Positions 8,539-18,244 of a DNA stretch of 64,000 bases are shown here, one piece after another (positions within the stretch are counted from its first letter, which is position 1; each line of letters begins with the position of its first letter). The stretch comes from Halomonas sp. M20 (lineage in GTDB: Bacteria > Pseudomonadota > Gammaproteobacteria > Pseudomonadales > Halomonadaceae): assembly GCF_020622265.1 (NCBI RefSeq), contig NZ_JACNMQ010000005.1, positions 124,001-188,000 on the forward strand, read 5' to 3'. The notes beneath the pieces were generated by a model that saw only the letters and a list, made by a program, of their open reading frames with translations, was not told the DNA's origin and ran no database searches. The position numbers were made by a program, and so were the translations under genes.

Positions 8539-10533
8539 ATGACCCAGACGCAACGTATCCATGTTCTCAATCCGCGATTGGCCAACCAGATTGCTGCCGG
8601 CGAGGTGGTCGAGCGGCCTTCTTCGGTAGTCAAGGAGCTGATCGAGAATGCCATCGATGCCGGCAGTCGACGCATCGAAGTGGAGCTAGAGGCGGGAGGC
8701 GCCCGGCTTATACGGATTCGTGACGATGGTGGCGGTATCGGCGAAGAGGATCTGCCGCTGGCGCTTTCCCGTCACGCCACCAGCAAGATCGACTCCCTCG
8801 AAGACCTCGAAGGGGTCGCGAGTCTCGGTTTTCGCGGCGAAGCCCTGGCATCGATCAGTTCGGTATCCCGGCTCGAGCTTGTGTCCAACGCCACGGACGA
8901 TCCCACTGCCGGCTGGCGGGTCGTGGTCGAAGGCCGTGACATGGAGTCCCGGGTCACCCCGGCGCCTCACCCGCGTGGCACATCGGTGGCGGTGCGAGAT
9001 CTGTTCTTCAATACCCCGGCAAGACGCAAGTTTCTGCGCACCGAGAAGACCGAATTTTCCCATGTGGAGGAGGTGTTCCGGCGTCTGGCACTGTCCCGTT
9101 ATGACATTGGCTGGACGTTGCGTCACAATCAGAAGACGCTGCATCAGCTGCGTTCTGCCCAGGATGCAGCAGGAAGTGAACGCCGGATCAGTGCGCTACT
9201 TGGCAGCAAGTTTCTCGACAATGCGCTTCATCTTGATATTGAGGCCTCGGGCCTTCGGTTATGGGGGTGGGTCGGATTGCCGACGCATTCCAGGGCCCAG
9301 GCGGATCAGCAGTATTTTTTCGTCAATGGTCGGGTGGTGCGGGATCGCCTGGTTGCCCATGCCATTCGCCAGGCCTATCGCGATGTGCTGTTCCACGGTC
9401 GCCATCCGGTGTTCGTGCTCTATCTGGAGCTCGATCCCATGGTGGTCGATGTCAATGTGCACCCCACCAAGCATGAGGTGCGCTTCCGTGACGGTCGCCT
9501 GGTACACGATTTTCTGTTTTCGAGCCTGTATCGCGCGCTTGGTGAGGCGCGGCCCAATGTTCACGCCTCCCCGGAAAATGACAGCGAAAGCGAGCAGGCC
9601 TCGGACACGGTGGTCCATCATTCCCATGTATCGTCGTCTCCCGGCTTTTCTCATGCACAGCCAGGCTGGCAACAGCAGATGGCGCTACGAACTGGCCAGG
9701 ATGACAGGGCTCGGCTAGGCGCCGAGCGGGTTCGAGAGTTCATGGCTGGCTATCAAGCCCTGCATCCGGAGCATGAAGAGCGCCTGTTAACGCCCCAGCC
9801 ATCCGTCTTGGACGGGCAAGAGACGCATGAAGGCCCCCATCAGGGTCAGGTCAATGCGACAGCGCCAACGCTACCCACCTTACCGCACGACGACCCAACC
9901 CAGGCGCCGCCCCTAGGCTATGCCATCGCGCAACTTCATGGCGTCTATATTCTCGCTCAAACCGCCCGAGGGCTGGTGGTCGTGGATATGCATGCCGCCC
10001 ATGAGCGCATTACCTATGAAAGCATGAAGCAGCAGGTATTCCTGGGTGCCGAGACTCTTGGCGCCGATAGCGATGACGCTGGAAACAAGGGGGCGCTGGA
10101 TGCTCAGCCTTTACTGGTTCCCGTATCGCTAGCCGTGAGCGCCGCGGAGGTGGAAACCGCAGAGCAGAGCCGTGAAGCGTTCTCGCGTCTGGGGGTCGAA
10201 CTTGATGTGGCGGGCCCGGAAACCCTGCTTATACGTCAGGTGCCTAGTCTGCTGGCCCAGGCGGATGTAGAACCATTGATCCGCGATATGCTGTCGGATC
10301 TCGAGCGCTACGGGCGTTCGGATCGTCTTGAGGCGCATATTAACGAGTTGCTCTCCACCATGGCCTGTCACGGCAGCGTGCGGGCCAATCGTCGTCTGAG
10401 CATTGCCGAAATGAACGCGCTGCTCCGCGACATGGAGCGCACCGAGCGTAGCGGCCAGTGCAATCACGGTCGCCCGACCTGGACCGAGATGTCGATGCGG
10501 GAGCTGGATAAATTGTTTCTACGCGGGCAGTAA
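8539..10533 (+). CDS. mutL: DNA mismatch repair protein MutL (endonuclease type)
   Basis: MutL couples MutS mismatch recognition to strand removal. It has 664 residues. The N-terminal GHKL ATPase has ENAIDAG (Mg-binding Asn/Asp), RDDGGGI and GFRGEAL. A proline- and glutamine-rich linker follows (about 340-455), then the C-terminal dimerisation domain. Around residue 482 the protein reads [12 protein letters not shown], which fits the metal-binding endonuclease motif of MutL proteins from bacteria without MutH. ACHGSVRA and CNHGRPT near the C terminus are the other conserved pieces. A methyl-independent repair pathway is therefore likely, as in Pseudomonas. miaA follows 12 bases downstream. 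Confidence 0.96.
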   Translation: MTQTQRIHVLNPRLANQIAAGEVVERPSSVVKELIENAIDAGSRRIEVELEAGGARLIRIRDDGGGIGEEDLPLALSRHATSKIDSLEDLEGVASLGFRGEALASISSVSRLELVSNATDDPTAGWRVVVEGRDMESRVTPAPHPRGTSVAVRDLFFNTPARRKFLRTEKTEFSHVEEVFRRLALSRYDIGWTLRHNQKTLHQLRSAQDAAGSERRISALLGSKFLDNALHLDIEASGLRLWGWVGLPTHSRAQADQQYFFVNGRVVRDRLVAHAIRQAYRDVLFHGRHPVFVLYLELDPMVVDVNVHPTKHEVRFRDGRLVHDFLFSSLYRALGEARPNVHASPENDSESEQASDTVVHHSHVSSSPGFSHAQPGWQQQMALRTGQDDRARLGAERVREFMAGYQALHPEHEERLLTPQPSVLDGQETHEGPHQGQVNATAPTLPTLPHDDPTQAPPLGYAIAQLHGVYILAQTARGLVVVDMHAAHERITYESMKQQVFLGAETLGADSDDAGNKGALDAQPLLVPVSLAVSAAEVETAEQSREAFSRLGVELDVAGPETLLIRQVPSLLAQADVEPLIRDMLSDLERYGRSDRLEAHINELLSTMACHGSVRANRRLSIAEMNALLRDMERTERSGQCNHGRPTWTEMSMRELDKLFLRGQ

Positions 10534-10545
10534 GAGGGTGCCGAC

Positions 10546-11484
10546 ATGAACGAGGATCGGCCGCTTGCCATCTTGCTGATGGGGCCTACGGCCTCCGGCA
10601 AGACCGATCTGGCCATGGCGCTGCAGAATCGTCTGGGCGCTGAATTGATCAGTGTCGATTCCGCAATGGTCTATCGTGGCCTGGATATTGGCACGGCAAA
10701 ACCCACGCCTGCGGAACTTGAGCGCGCGCCGCATCGTTTGATCGATATTCGCGATCCTGCCGAACCCTATTCGGCAGCTCAGTTTCGGGAGGATGCGCAA
10801 GGAGAGATGCGACGAATCACCGCAGCAGGCAGTATCCCGCTGCTGGTAGGGGGCACCATGCTCTACTACAAGAGCCTACTCGGCGGTTTGGGCAATCTTC
10901 CCGCCACCGATCCGGTGATTCGTGCCGAGCTTGAGGAGTGGGCCGCCAGTGCAGGGCTTGGGGCGCTGCATGCCGAACTTGAGAGAGTCGATCCCGAGTC
11001 CGCTCGACGCATTCATCCCAACGATCCTCAGCGTTTGATGCGTGCTCTGGAAGTTCAGCGCAGCAGTCAAAAACCGTTGAGTGAGTGGTGGCGTGAGCAA
11101 CGTGAAGAAACCTTTGCCTGGCAAACGTTGTCCATTGGTCTCGCGCCGGCTCAGCGCAGCGTCCTGCATGAGCGTATTGAACGTCGTTTTACCCTCATGC
11201 TTGAAAGAGGGTTCATCGATGAAGTGGCGGCACTCAAGGCGCGCAAGGACCTGCATCTGGGGCTGCCGGCGATGAAAAGCGTAGGCTATCGCCAGGTTTG
11301 GCAATACCTGGATAGGGTCTACGATAAAGAGGAGCTGGTTTGCAAAGGGGTTGTCGCCACCCGGCAATTGGCCAAGCGCCAGCTGACCTGGCTTCGCAGT
11401 TGGCCTAGGCTTCACTGGGTGGATGCTAATGCAGCGACAGCGTTACAAAACGTTTTGAAGATCGTGCGCCAGAGCGGTACTTAG
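10546..11484 (+). CDS. miaA: tRNA dimethylallyltransferase
   Basis: MiaA transfers a dimethylallyl group to A37 of tRNAs reading UNN codons. It has 312 residues. The P-loop [11 protein letters not shown] is near residue 12, then [16 protein letters not shown], then [13 protein letters not shown], matching the family in order. GAGGG lies upstream of the ATG. It is between mutL and hfq, as in E. coli and Pseudomonas, where the hfq operon often begins inside or just after miaA. The 122 bases between miaA and hfq are long enough to hold an hfq promoter, though I could not assign one. Confidence 0.96.
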   Translation: MNEDRPLAILLMGPTASGKTDLAMALQNRLGAELISVDSAMVYRGLDIGTAKPTPAELERAPHRLIDIRDPAEPYSAAQFREDAQGEMRRITAAGSIPLLVGGTMLYYKSLLGGLGNLPATDPVIRAELEEWAASAGLGALHAELERVDPESARRIHPNDPQRLMRALEVQRSSQKPLSEWWREQREETFAWQTLSIGLAPAQRSVLHERIERRFTLMLERGFIDEVAALKARKDLHLGLPAMKSVGYRQVWQYLDRVYDKEELVCKGVVATRQLAKRQLTWLRSWPRLHWVDANAATALQNVLKIVRQSGT

Positions 11485-11606
11485 CGTAAGATACTACTTT
11501 CGCAAGGACGGTGTGGTGAGTGATTTTATCGAACCGTGGGGTATCTTGCCCAAGCGAATTAGACGACAACGATATCAACATTATAGAGACAGTTAGGGAG
11601 AGCAAA

Positions 11607-11852
11607 ATGTCCAAAGGGCAGTCCCTTCAAGACCCGTATCTGAACATCCTGCGCAAGGAGCGCATCCCGGTATCCATTTTCCTGGTCAACGGGATCAAGC
11701 TACAGGGGCAGATCGAATCTTTTGATCAATTCGTTATCTTATTGCGTAACACTGTCAGTCAGATGGTCTATAAGCATGCCATCTCGACGGTAGTGCCCTC
11801 GCGTAACGTACGCTTGCCGGCCCAGGACCCAAGTATGGTGGGGCAGGAATAA
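11607..11852 (+). CDS. hfq: RNA chaperone Hfq
   Basis: Hfq is a hexameric Sm-like chaperone that pairs small RNAs with mRNAs. It has 81 residues and begins [13 protein letters not shown]. The Sm1 and Sm2 strands carry GQIESFDQF and the invariant YKHAIS. The C-terminal tail is short (about ten residues after VPSR) compared with E. coli, similar to Pseudomonas Hfq. The ATG at 11607 follows AGGGAG; a longer frame from 11520 has no family support. hflX follows 18 bases downstream. Confidence 0.98.
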   Translation: MSKGQSLQDPYLNILRKERIPVSIFLVNGIKLQGQIESFDQFVILLRNTVSQMVYKHAISTVVPSRNVRLPAQDPSMVGQE

Positions 11853-11870
11853 CCGATCGCGAGGCCTTGA

Positions 11871-13205
11871 TTGTTTTTTGAACGACCTGACGCCGGTGAG
11901 ATGGCGGTACTCGTCCATGTCGACTTTCAGGATGAGCAGGAGCGCGAAGATCCGGGAGAATTCCTGGAGCTTGTGCGTTCCGCCGGCGCCGAACCGGCAA
12001 CTTTGTTGCAGGGCAGTCGGCGCCGACCTGATCCACGTGCCTTCATAGGCAGCGGTAAAGTGGAGGAGCTACGCGAATTGCTCTCCATTCACGCTGCCGA
12101 ACTCGTGATCTTCAATCATGCACTGAGTCCGTCTCAGGAGCGTAATCTCGAACGCACGTTGAAGTGCCGAGTGCTGGATCGCACTGGGTTGATACTGGAT
12201 ATATTCGCGCAGCGTGCGCGTACTCACGAGGGTAAGCTGCAAGTAGAACTGGCGCAGCTGGAATACATGTCTACCCGCCTTGTGAGGGGGTGGACCCACC
12301 TTGAGCGGCAAAAGGGTGGCATCGGGTTGCGTGGCCCGGGGGAGACCCAGCTCGAGACCGACCGTCGTCTATTGCGAGGTCGGATCAAGTCGATCCATAA
12401 GCGGCTCGACAAGGTGCGCAGCCAACGTGAACAGAATCGTCGCGCGCGTTCCCGGGCGGATATTTCCAGTCTTTCGCTGGTGGGCTATACCAACGCGGGA
12501 AAATCGACGCTGTTCAATGCCATGACTGACGCTGAGGTGTATGCCGCGGATCAGCTGTTTGCGACTCTCGATCCGACGCTTCGGCGGCTGGAAGTCAAGG
12601 ATGTCGGGCCAGTGATTCTGGCGGATACGGTAGGCTTCATCAGGCATTTGCCGCACAAGCTGGTCGAAGCTTTTCAGGCAACCTTGCAGGAAGCCAATGA
12701 GGCAGCGCTGCTGATCCATGTGATCGATGCTGCCGATCCGGATCGTGAGCTCAATATTACCGAAGTGGAGAACGTTCTCGAGGAGATCGGCGCCTCGGAA
12801 GTGCCCTGCCTGCGCGTCATGAACAAGATTGACCTACTGGGTAGTGCACCGCGTATCGAGCGCAACGGTGATGGAATGCCAGAGGTCGTATGGCTGTCGG
12901 CACAGAAAGGCCAGGGGCTTGAACTATTGGCTCAAGCGCTATCCGAACGCCTGGCTGAAGATGTCATCGAGGCGCATCTCACCTTGCTACCGGAACAAGG
13001 CAAATTGCGGGCTGGCCTGCACGACCTTGACGCAGTGCGCGAAGAGGCCTTTGACGAGCAGGGGCGCATCCTGCTCGATATACGCTTGCCACGGCGCGAT
13101 TTGATGCAGCTGCTTGCGCGGCTGGGTGAAAACGCCAAGGATTACCTGCCACCGCAGGACAGGGAGTCGATGGGGTGGTCTGAAGAGGCTCAAGAACAGC
13201 CCTAG
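11871..13205 (+). CDS. hflX: Ribosome rescue GTPase HflX
   Basis: HflX is a GTPase that splits stalled ribosomes. It has 444 residues. The N-terminal HflX domain includes the ALSPSQERNLE and RTGLILDIFAQRA segments, and the glycine-rich GGIGLRGPGETQLE stretch precedes the G domain. The G motifs are GYTNAGKST, DTVGFI and NKIDLL. The start is a TTG at 11871 (reads MFFERPDAGE), with GAGG 6 bases upstream, matching the MFDRYDAGE start of E. coli. The next in-frame ATG (11901) would remove conserved residues. Confidence 0.95.
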   Translation: MFFERPDAGEMAVLVHVDFQDEQEREDPGEFLELVRSAGAEPATLLQGSRRRPDPRAFIGSGKVEELRELLSIHAAELVIFNHALSPSQERNLERTLKCRVLDRTGLILDIFAQRARTHEGKLQVELAQLEYMSTRLVRGWTHLERQKGGIGLRGPGETQLETDRRLLRGRIKSIHKRLDKVRSQREQNRRARSRADISSLSLVGYTNAGKSTLFNAMTDAEVYAADQLFATLDPTLRRLEVKDVGPVILADTVGFIRHLPHKLVEAFQATLQEANEAALLIHVIDAADPDRELNITEVENVLEEIGASEVPCLRVMNKIDLLGSAPRIERNGDGMPEVVWLSAQKGQGLELLAQALSERLAEDVIEAHLTLLPEQGKLRAGLHDLDAVREEAFDEQGRILLDIRLPRRDLMQLLARLGENAKDYLPPQDRESMGWSEEAQEQP

Positions 13206-13275
13206 CGGGTATGTATGAGCCTTGAAAACAACACAATCGATGCATATCGCAAACAGTGTTTAGTGGAGACGACGT

Positions 13276-14508
13276 ATGGCTTGGAATGAGCCTGGCGGTG
13301 GTGGCAATCAGCACGACCCCTGGAGTGGCGGAGGCCGACGCGGCAGCGGTAACGGCGGCGGTGGCAACGGCGGTGGCAATAATCAGGGCCCGCCGGATCT
13401 GGATGAGGCGTTGAAGAAGTTTCAGGACAAGATCAACAAGATGCTAGGTGGTGGCCGAGGCAAGCGCGGTGGCGGTGGTAATGGCGGTACGGGAGGAGGC
13501 AAGCGTAACGTGTTTGCCTTGCCCGGGCTGCTGTTGATCGTTGCCCTTGCCATCTGGGCGGCAACCGGCTTTTATCTCGTCGATCAATCGGAGCGTGGCG
13601 TCGTGCTGCGCTTCGGTAAATTTCAGGAGATCGTTAATCCTGGGCTGCACTGGAACCCGCCATTGATCGATGATGTTCGCATGGTGAATGTCACGCGGGT
13701 GCGCTCGATCACACAGACCAAGTCGATGCTGACTCAGGATGAGAATATCGTCGAAGTCGAGATGTCGGCTCAGTATCGGGTCGCGGATCCGGCTGATTTC
13801 GTGCTCAATGTGCGTAATCCGGATATTACCATCGAGAACGCGCTGGATTCCGCCTTGCGCCACGTTGTGGGGGGCACGGAAATGGATCAGATCCTGACCT
13901 CCGGTCGTGAGTTGCTTGCGGACACGGTATCCACGCGTCTGCAAACCTATCTCAACAACTACAATATTGGCGTGACGATCCAGACGATCAACGTCGAGTC
14001 GACCTCGGCGCCGGATGCAGTGCAGGAAGCCTTTGACGATGTCATCAAGGCGCGAGAGGATCGCCAGCGCAGCATCAACCAGGCAATCGGTTATGCCAAT
14101 GCCATCATCCCGGTAGCTCAGGGTCAGGCACAGCGCATGATTGAACAGGCTCAGGGGTATCGCGAATCCGTCGTTGCGGACGCCCAGGGTAATTCCAATC
14201 GCTTCAATTCCTTGCTATCCGAATACCGCAACGCGCCGCAGATAATGCGCGATCGCATGTACATCGAGACCATGTCCGAAGTGCTCAGCAGTACCAGCAA
14301 GGTATTGGTGGATATCAGCGAAAGCAGCCCCTTGATGGTGTTGCCCCTGGACCAGCTACAGAAGAACCAGGGTGGTTCGGCTGAGAGCAACGAAGATACA
14401 GCTCGACAATCCGGTGGCCAAGCGGGCATGGACCCACGTCTGCTCGACCGCTTGCGCAATAATAACCAGTCCCAAACAAGCAACAGCATCCGCAGGGAGG
14501 GCCGTTAA
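13276..14508 (+). CDS. hflK: FtsH protease modulator HflK
   Basis: HflK is a membrane SPFH protein that, with HflC, forms a cage around the FtsH protease. It has 410 residues. The N-terminal about 75 residues are very rich in Gly and Asn and cytoplasmic. One membrane segment follows near 80-100 (LPGLLLIVALAIWAATGFY), then a periplasmic SPFH domain with YLVDQSERGVVLRFGKF and a helical coiled-coil region rich in Gln/Ala (VAQGQAQRMIEQAQG). Its TAA stop shares a base with the hflC ATG, so the two are translationally coupled. Confidence 0.97.
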   Translation: MAWNEPGGGGNQHDPWSGGGRRGSGNGGGGNGGGNNQGPPDLDEALKKFQDKINKMLGGGRGKRGGGGNGGTGGGKRNVFALPGLLLIVALAIWAATGFYLVDQSERGVVLRFGKFQEIVNPGLHWNPPLIDDVRMVNVTRVRSITQTKSMLTQDENIVEVEMSAQYRVADPADFVLNVRNPDITIENALDSALRHVVGGTEMDQILTSGRELLADTVSTRLQTYLNNYNIGVTIQTINVESTSAPDAVQEAFDDVIKAREDRQRSINQAIGYANAIIPVAQGQAQRMIEQAQGYRESVVADAQGNSNRFNSLLSEYRNAPQIMRDRMYIETMSEVLSSTSKVLVDISESSPLMVLPLDQLQKNQGGSAESNEDTARQSGGQAGMDPRLLDRLRNNNQSQTSNSIRREGR

Positions 14509-15410
14509 TGATCAACAATCGTTCCCTGCTCATCGTCGCCGGTCTGGCCGTGGTCGCTTGGGTAGGCAGCAACAGTCTGTATATCGTCGATGAAACCGAG
14601 CGTGCAGTGAAGCTGCGCTTCGGTGAAATCATTGAAGAGGACATTCAACCGGGATTGCACTTCAAGGTGCCCGTCACCCAGACGATTCGCAATTTCGATG
14701 TGCGTATCAAGACATTGGACACAGATACCAGTCGCTATCTGACCCTGGAAAAGAAGGCGGTCATCGTCGATTCCTTCGTCATGTGGCAGATCATCAATCC
14801 CACCCGGTACTACGAGGCAACCTCGGGAGACGAACTTTCCGCCGAACGTCTGATTACCCCTCGGGTGGACGAAAGCCTGCGTAACGAGTTCGGTCGTCTC
14901 GAGCTCCAGCAAATCATTGCCGAGAAGCGTGATGCCCTGATGTCCGGTCCCACGGAGCAGCTCAACAAGCTGCTGCGGGACGAGCTTGGGGTGGCGATCA
15001 TCGATATTCGTATCAAGCGTATCGATTTGCCGGATCAGGTAACGCAAGCGGTCTATGAGCGCATGCAGACCGAGCGTAACCGCGAAGCCCGGGAGTATCG
15101 TGCTCAAGGTGAGGAGCAGGCCGAGAAAGTGCGCGCCAACGCCGATCGCCGGCAACAGGTATTGCTTGCCGAAGCAAGGGCGCGTGCCGAGACGCTTCGT
15201 GGACAAGGAGATGCGGAAGCTGCTGCTATCTATTCCGATGCGTACCAGCAGGATGCGGAATTCTTCCGTTTCTATCGCAGTCTGAACGCGTATCGCGAGA
15301 GCTTCGCCAACAAGAGCGACTTGTTCATACTCGACCCCTCCAGCGACTTCTTCCGCTATCTGCAAGGGCCAAAGCCCCAGGGGTCAGGTTCCAGTTCAAG
15401 CGGAGAGTAG
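14508..15410 (+). CDS. hflC: FtsH protease modulator HflC
   Basis: HflC is the partner of HflK in the FtsH-regulating complex. It has 300 residues with an N-terminal anchor (residues about 4-22), then the SPFH domain with YIVDETERAVKLRFGEI and a long helical region (ARAETLRGQGDAEAAAIYSDAY interrupted by charged stretches). The start overlaps the hflK stop by one base. No yjeT-like gene follows, unlike E. coli; a hairpin and a rho-independent terminator follow and hisZ begins about 110 bases downstream. Confidence 0.97.
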   Translation: MINNRSLLIVAGLAVVAWVGSNSLYIVDETERAVKLRFGEIIEEDIQPGLHFKVPVTQTIRNFDVRIKTLDTDTSRYLTLEKKAVIVDSFVMWQIINPTRYYEATSGDELSAERLITPRVDESLRNEFGRLELQQIIAEKRDALMSGPTEQLNKLLRDELGVAIIDIRIKRIDLPDQVTQAVYERMQTERNREAREYRAQGEEQAEKVRANADRRQQVLLAEARARAETLRGQGDAEAAAIYSDAYQQDAEFFRFYRSLNAYRESFANKSDLFILDPSSDFFRYLQGPKPQGSGSSSSGE

Positions 15411-15421
15411 CCGGCGACATG

Positions 15422-15446
15422 GCTCTGCGGGGTACACCCGCAGAGC
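15422..15446 (+). other. Perfect 10-bp hairpin after hflC
   Basis: GCTCTGCGGG and CCCGCAGAGC pair perfectly around a 5-base loop (GTACA), 11 bases after the hflC stop. It is followed by an AT-rich stretch that is not a clean U-tract, so it is more likely to stabilise the hfq-hflC mRNA 3' end or to help the true terminator 25 bases further on. Confidence 0.55.
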
Positions 15447-15470
15447 AAACATGGTAAAATCTTTTCTCAA

Positions 15471-15492
15471 CCGGGCGAGGCCCGGTTTTTTT
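15471..15492 (+). terminator. Rho-independent terminator of the hfq-hflC operon
   Basis: The stem CCGGGC/GCCCGG with loop GAG is followed by seven Ts. It ends 31 bases before the hisZ start, so hisZ and purA must have their own transcription start or be fed by read-through. Confidence 0.85.
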
Positions 15493-15523
15493 GTGGCCAT
15501 TCATTTCTGGCAGGATAGAACCG

Positions 15524-16720
15524 ATGACCATCGCTGACCGCTGGCTTCTTCCCGATGGCATGGACGAAGTGCTCCCGCCCCAGGCGACACGCATGGAGCA
15601 GCTGCGCCGTGCCTTGCTCGATCTTTATTATCGCTGGGGTTACGATCTGGTGATGCCGCCGCCGGTGGAGTTTCTCGACTCGCTGTTGACCGGCATCGGA
15701 ACCGATCTTGACTTACAGACATTCAAGCTTACCGACCAGTTGACCGGCCGCATGATGGGGGCGAGCGCTGACGTCACGCCTCAGGTCGCCCGCATGGATG
15801 CCCACTCGTTGAGCCGCAAGGGACCAGCGCGCTTGTGCTATTGCAACTCGGTGTTGCGCGCCCAAGCGGATCAGTATCAAGGTGGACGAAGCCCGGTGCA
15901 GGTAGGGGTCGAGCTGTTCGGTCATGCCGGGTTGGAAGCCGATCTGGAAATTCTGCACCTGGCGCTGTCGAGCTTAACGACCGCAGGCGCCGAGGAAATC
16001 CATCTGGCCCTGGGCCATATCGGCATCTATCGCGACCTGATCTCGGCAGTAGATCTGGACCCCATGAGTCAGCGCGCCTTGTTCGAGGCAATTGAACGCA
16101 AATCGCCCGGTGATGTGGCTAAACAGGTCGATAAGCAAATTCAGGACGCACAGCTGGCAACACTGCTCAAGACACTGACGACTCTGCATGGCGGTGCACA
16201 GGTGCTGGATGAAGCGCGTGCACTGTTTGCGGGCGCTTCCGATACGATCATGACGGCGCTCGATCAACTGCAGGCGTTATATCAAGGGGTGAAAGATCGC
16301 TATCCGGAGGTCACGCTTTATCTGGATCTGGCGGATCTACGCGGATATCAGTATCACACCGGCATGACATTTGCTGCCTACGCGCCTCATTATGGGCAGG
16401 CATTGGTCAAGGGTGGACGCTATGATGATACCGGCCAGGTATTCGGGAGGGCTCGCCCCGCGACGGGATTTTCGATGGATCTGAAATTGTTGGCGTCCCT
16501 GGCGGAGCATCCGCCGGCAGAAGATGGTATCTGGGCGCCGGTATGTGAGACCGAGCCGGCCAGACAGCGCCTGGTCGAGCAGATCGGACGCTTGCGAGAG
16601 GCAGGCGAGCGGATCGTTCAGGCACTTCCCGGGCAGAGTACCGGCCCTGCGGAACATCGCTGCAATCGCCGCCTGGTAGAGACGAAGGATGGTTGGCATG
16701 TTTCTTCATTAAACGAATGA
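15524..16720 (+). CDS. hisZ: ATP phosphoribosyltransferase regulatory subunit HisZ
   Basis: HisZ is a catalytically dead histidyl-tRNA-synthetase paralogue that activates the short form of HisG, the first enzyme of histidine synthesis. It has 398 residues. Class II motifs typical of HisZ are present: LLPDGMDEVLPPQA at the start, the YDLVMPPPVEFLDSLLTG region, and YYTG-like YQYHTGMTFAAYAP towards the C terminus. The C-terminal anticodon-binding domain of HisRS is missing, as expected. ATG at 15524 follows AGGATAG; the upstream TTG lies in the terminator. The place between hflC and purA is the same in Pseudomonas. Confidence 0.93.
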   Translation: MTIADRWLLPDGMDEVLPPQATRMEQLRRALLDLYYRWGYDLVMPPPVEFLDSLLTGIGTDLDLQTFKLTDQLTGRMMGASADVTPQVARMDAHSLSRKGPARLCYCNSVLRAQADQYQGGRSPVQVGVELFGHAGLEADLEILHLALSSLTTAGAEEIHLALGHIGIYRDLISAVDLDPMSQRALFEAIERKSPGDVAKQVDKQIQDAQLATLLKTLTTLHGGAQVLDEARALFAGASDTIMTALDQLQALYQGVKDRYPEVTLYLDLADLRGYQYHTGMTFAAYAPHYGQALVKGGRYDDTGQVFGRARPATGFSMDLKLLASLAEHPPAEDGIWAPVCETEPARQRLVEQIGRLREAGERIVQALPGQSTGPAEHRCNRRLVETKDGWHVSSLNE

Positions 16721-16772
16721 AATTATGCTGCCAGTGCGATATTCAAGGTTAGTCGAGTGGTCATTCCAGTAA

Positions 16773-18104
<1,332 letters not shown>

Positions 18105-18142
18105 TCTGCAAGTTGCTGATTTGAAAAATCCATGATGCTCAC

Positions 18143-18181
18143 AAAAAAAGCGCTGACTCAACCAGGTTGAGTCAGCGCTTT
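18143..18181. terminator. Bidirectional rho-independent terminator between purA and the polysaccharide operon
   Basis: A perfect 13-bp stem (GCGCTGACTCAAC / GTTGAGTCAGCGC) has a 3-base loop. On the minus strand it is followed by seven Ts, a strong terminator for the exopolysaccharide operon. On the plus strand only three Ts follow, giving a weaker stop for purA. Confidence 0.88.
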
Positions 18182-18244
18182 CAATTGAGTCGATCCAGCT
18201 TCTTTCAACGCCTGCGGCCAATCCGTCGCAGGCGTCATGAGCGT

